NCBI GenBank assembly: GCA_013396655.1
Contig: WBMV01007712.1
Location: 1,868,041 to 1,932,040, forward strand
Length of the DNA stretch: 64,000 nucleotides
Reading direction: 5' to 3'
From: Campylorhamphus procurvoides
Taxonomy: Eukaryota > Chordata > Aves > Passeriformes > Dendrocolaptidae
Shown here: piece by piece, positions 59,966-64,000 of the stretch
How positions within the stretch are numbered: position 1 is the stretch's first letter
How the letters are laid out: each line of letters begins with the position of its first letter
Position numbers and translations under genes: made by a program
Notes under the pieces: generated by a model
Database searches by the model: none
What the model saw: the letters and a program-made list of their open reading frames with translations, nothing else
What the model was told of the DNA's origin: nothing

Positions 59966-62900
59966 GGTATAGAACACAGTGCATCCAAAAAGGGAGCGCC
60001 AGCCACCACGTTAATGAACACTACATAAACTTGATGTTGCTCTCGTTACATCTGCCGTGAGATCTCTGAGGCCATGGCTGCCCTCAGTCTGAGGCATGGG
60101 GAGAGACTCGAAAGAAGAAAAGGCAAAACAGCAGCACGTGTTGAGGTCAGGACTTTCCATGAAGTCACATATTAAATTTCAGTCCCTCTTGTACCTGAAG
60201 CACCAATTCTTTCTGCTTACTTCTATTCTAATTTGTGGCTCCATCTCTTAGAGGTATTTGGCAATAACAGTGCTCTGAAAAGCCTTGCACAGAAAGCTCC
60301 CAGAGGAAGCAATCTACTACTCTGTGCTTTCTACAGAGCATCTAAAGGTAAAATGTGCAAAGAAAAGGTGCCACCAGTCAGCATTTTCTATGCAAGCAGC
60401 AAGCCAGCAGCAGATACCTACCCCAGGAATGTGGGTCCTACCTCACAGCTAGCTGTGATGAATAGGATGTCTATGCCTCAGGCACAAGTCCCTCTGAAAC
60501 GCTAAATTTCCAGGTAGGTGCCAAGAGAGAGTCCTGTGAGGGATGAAGAGAGACTCTCATTCTTCAGACTTGCCCCTCCACTGTAGGTGGGCAGGGGAAG
60601 GGCAGCCTGCCTGCTCAGTGTCCTTGCCAGGTAAAACTCAACAAGCCATGTGTTTTGTCAAGGGAATATAACCAAGGAGGCTGGGTCTGTACTAATATGG
60701 AGAGCTGATTATTTTACATCTGCTTTAGGGCTCCTGTAGAATTATTGCCCTTGCCTAAAGAAGGGGCTAACACAAGGTAGGAAAACTCCTCTTGAAGGCT
60801 AGTCATTCTGTGTTAAAATATGAACTAAAATAGTGACTTTAGAGATGGCCTCAGGTTTGGCTGACAAAGTCTGAGTGGCTGTCCTGGGTGTTGCATGAGT
60901 GTGAGTGACTGGGTTCCTTCACAGAGGATTTGTCCTCTCAGCAGTTGCTGGTGCAATGGTTGATTTGGGTTTGGACAACCTTCTCTGCAAATGACTGTGG
61001 TACTAAGAGGCAAGGAATTTAGCTATGAAATCCTCTGCCGGAAGCAGTTGCGTTATTACTTGAGAAATGTCAATCTTTTAAAAATCTATTCTAGTCACAA
61101 TGCTGTGCTAACTTTTCCTGAGCATACATGATTTTTAGAAGAATTTTCATTTGTAGGGACATGAGAAAGAGTGGGACAAAGTTACAGCATGATGAGTAAA
61201 CAGATCCGAATTTTATAAGGTCATAAAACTAAAGCAGGATACAGAGCTCTGCAAGATCTTTTAGTTGCTTCACTTTTCCTCCAAAAGCCACTGAGGCTTT
61301 CTGATCACAGCAGAGAATGTTATGGCCAGTTCTCCTGCACCAAGTAATTACGTGGTTGAATTCTCAACAAACAGACTTCTGTAGGATAGTGGTATTTACA
61401 ATTACTCAAATTAGTGGACATGAGCATATATAAACACTCCAACCAGAATGAGAGCATTTTGGTCAATGAACCAGCAAACAACAGGAAGAAAAAGACAAAA
61501 ATATTGACAAAAAAAAGGGTAACAATAAAACAGCCACAGTCTGGGAAGAAGCAGCAAGTTTGGCATTTCAATTTGTCAGACCTAAAAGTCAGTTTTAAGG
61601 TCTTTTTTCCTTTTCCACATTAGTCCTGCATTTTCTGAGGCTCTTAGTTGATGCAGTATGAGCAGCTGAATTTTCTGTTCTGTTCTGATTTTCAAGACGA
61701 CAATAAACATTCACCAGATCAAATGACATTTGTGCCAGCACAGCTTTTGCCCTGTGCCTTCTTGACCACACAGCCCACAGATGGGTTTTATCTAAGTTCA
61801 AAATAATATAATAGACTACTTGAAGCACCTCCTGATGACAAAGCACTTTCAAGCATATTCATAGTGCAGGACTGAGAAAGGACAGCTGGACGTCTGCAGG
61901 GACAAATGTGGGGTTGTTTATAGTCAGAGTTTTGGGAGCCCCAGCAGTGATGCTCTGAGTCAACGCCTCCTCCAGTGACCCAGGTCAGAACCTTGTGTAT
62001 TGCGGTCACATTAACCCTTCTCCTCTTGCAAAACAGATTCAAACACACTGTGTTCCTGAAAATCATTGCTTACATCAGCTTTTTACTCCAGAAATCCTAT
62101 ATGAGGGTCTTGTCTTGATAACACATTGACAGTGGATCAGACCCTGAGTATTTTGACGGCAGAATGGCACTTAACTTTTAAATATACTGTCCAGATGTGG
62201 ACTTATTAAATCTAAATGAATTGCATGTCTAAGAAAATTTTCTTCCTTGCATGACAAACCTGGGTTGCTTTTAATCTGATCCCTAAATAGACCTCTCCCA
62301 TTTGCATTTAGCCAAATATTTTGCCATAAAACTTTAACAAGGGGAATGATGATTCACCTGAATTATAGCTATACATCTGCAGTAACTGTTTGCAAGGATG
62401 CTTGGATGCTCAACACACCCATGGGACGGCTTGCAAAATAATCCACAGGAATGTACATTAGAAAAACACAGCCATAAACATAGCAAGATGAAGCTTTGAC
62501 TAGGAATTAGTCAGTGAAGACAAATATTTTTGCACTGAGCAATTAGAATCCCAATTAAAAGGTGTTCTCTTCAATATCTGGTAGATGGATAGGGTTCACA
62601 TAAAAGAAATTGTTCGCTCTTAGGTCAGTAAGTGCATTCTTAACAATTCTTAACAAGTGCAAGCAGAAGGGGCAGATAAAGAGCCCGAGACCAGGTTGGC
62701 CTTGTATCACACATGAAGATTGATTGAGGCAGAGCAAGTGCAATAACAAGCATTTCAATCATGCCCTAGGCCTTGCTAGGAAAGAGCTTTTAAAAGGCAA
62801 CAATAGAGACACTACTGCTGATACAGGAAAACCCCAGTGTGTATCATCTGGATCTCCCAGATGCAAGGCTGTGCACTCATGATGGATTGACTTGTCTATA

Positions 62901-64000
62901 CCATGAGAGCACGTGGGGAGCATTTCATTGTTCTGTTCTTCTGCCACTATTCTTTGGACTTAGCCCCCCCAGTAATTGGGCATTGGGCTGCACAGGGCCT
63001 CAATGGCATCACATTACTTTTTTCCTGAACTATCATCTCCATGTTCTGGTTATTACTTTTCTTAAAAAAAAAAAAGGCACAATTTCTGCTCTTCATTGTT
63101 CAGAAAGCAGCTGAAAATGAAGACGATAAGCCTTAACAGCCCTAGCAGATAGAAGGAATTTGATATGCTATTTTTATTTTATTCTCATGTTGCAATTAAA
63201 AGGAAATATTTGCCACCTCCTTCTTCCCAATTAAAAATCTCCAGATGGAAGTTGACGGGGCATGCCAGATAGCACTCAAAAAGGAAAGAAAAAAAAAAGC
63301 TATAACAAAATGTAGAGTGACTTTATCTTGATACTGTCAAGAAGTCAAGTTGCAGGGGAATAAGAAGTTACATTATCAAGGCAGATAGCAATACTGTTTA
63401 TCTACAGCACCAGAGCACTACTCTGCAAACAATGGGAATTTAAGGGAATCAGCAAGGTTTTTATATGGCAGAGGTGCACATTGGATGGAAAATATAATAG
63501 AAAGAGGATGCATTCATTTGGGCAATGACCAGAGAGATCCCAGCACTACAAATCACTGTGCAAGTGATGCCACAGTTTTGCAGCACAGGAGCTCTATTGG
63601 TCTTTGAGGATCTCCAAGTTGCCTGAGCTGTTTCCATTCTGTGTTGTGGATGGATTCTATCTGCCATGGAGCTGATGCCATAATTCCTATTAATTTTGGC
63701 TGTGCAAGAAGAAAACACTGAATATTTGTGGGACTTGGTGTCATTTCACAGAAGAAAATGCAGGAAAAAAACAACCAAGTCATAGAATAGTTAAGTTGAT
63801 TTGGGAGAGGAGAGAGGATAAAAAGCAATGTTTTATAGAAAAGGATTTTGGAGCACTGGAAAACTGTTGTAGAAAAAACAATGACCTGAGTGAAAACCAG
63901 ACCTTTGATATATGAACAAGAAGGAGGATGGGCTCCTCAGAGTTGCATGCTGAAGAGTTCTGTTCCTTCTGCTCCATCACTTATTCATGTCATCTCCTAG
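59966..64000. other. unique non-coding DNA to the right edge, no gene seen
   Basis: No coding exon or RNA gene is supported; open frames reach 92 codons. A 12-base A run is at 63064-63075. A phrase at 63,780 (CATAGAATAGTTAAGTTGAT) faintly resembles an antisense CR1 start but lacks the following consensus, so it is not called. The right edge shows no repeat or exon boundary. Confidence 0.6.

Noticed and set aside
63780..63815. CATAGAATAGTTAAGTTGAT phrase resembling an antisense CR1 start
   Set aside because: The diagnostic GGGTTGGAAGGGACC block does not follow; too weak to call.
1..64000. tRNA, rRNA, snRNA, well-known microRNA, endogenous retrovirus LTR, CRISPR array
   Set aside because: Looked for characteristic sequences (tRNA box B, common microRNA seeds with hairpins, paired LTRs, regularly spaced repeats) and saw none. 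A tool search (tRNAscan-SE, Infernal/Rfam, LTR finder) would be decisive.

Overview
This window looks like a stretch of a bird nuclear genome with no protein-coding gene that I can support. The main evidence is a cluster of CR1 LINE 3' ends at about 12.08-12.68 kb, including the characteristic antisense start (CAGAATCATGGAATGGCTTG, then TTGGAAGGGACC) and the sense end (TTGGACTTGATGATC). Such copies are abundant in bird genomes and also occur in other sauropsids. The sequence is A+T-rich, CpG-poor and full of stops. There is no operon structure, dense coding or ribosome-binding pattern to suggest a bacterium or phage. I cannot name the species or the neighbouring genes. The window could be a large intron or an intergenic desert.

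Layout: 1-80 is a degenerate minisatellite running off the left edge. 0.1-12.1 kb is unique non-coding DNA with only microsatellite-scale repeats and a T-rich tract at 10.48 kb. 12.08-12.68 kb holds three CR1 fragments, two on the minus strand and one on the plus strand. 13.1-13.4 kb contains a near-perfect 26-bp palindrome overlapping TTAATTAA. 16.70-16.98 kb resembles an old L3-like CR1. 21.2 kb has a small three-copy tandem repeat. 21.7-22.2 kb carries a perfect 18-bp TAATTA-centred palindrome. 25.33-25.52 kb and 59.87-59.96 kb match the MIR/CORE-SINE consensus. 31.06 kb has a perfect 17-bp tandem duplication. 35.94 kb has an inverted repeat with 12-bp perfect arms. 40.32-40.49 kb is a degraded CR1. 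57.54 kb is an 11-bp-arm inverted repeat, and 59.06-59.11 kb has two TTAATTAA sites around a small hairpin. Two patches, 38.64-39.27 kb and 44.98-45.34 kb, are visibly richer in G+C.

No genes can be shown to work together here. The most plausible function is cis-regulatory: low repeat content plus scattered homeodomain-type palindromes resembles the regulatory deserts around vertebrate developmental genes. That is an inference and needs cross-species alignment. I found no convincing undescribed biological system. The best leads are the three unusual palindromes (13,236; 22,108; 35,942), the ancient SINE/LINE remnants, and a few exon-like splice-site pairs. CR1 and MIR identities come from remembered consensus patterns, not a database search.
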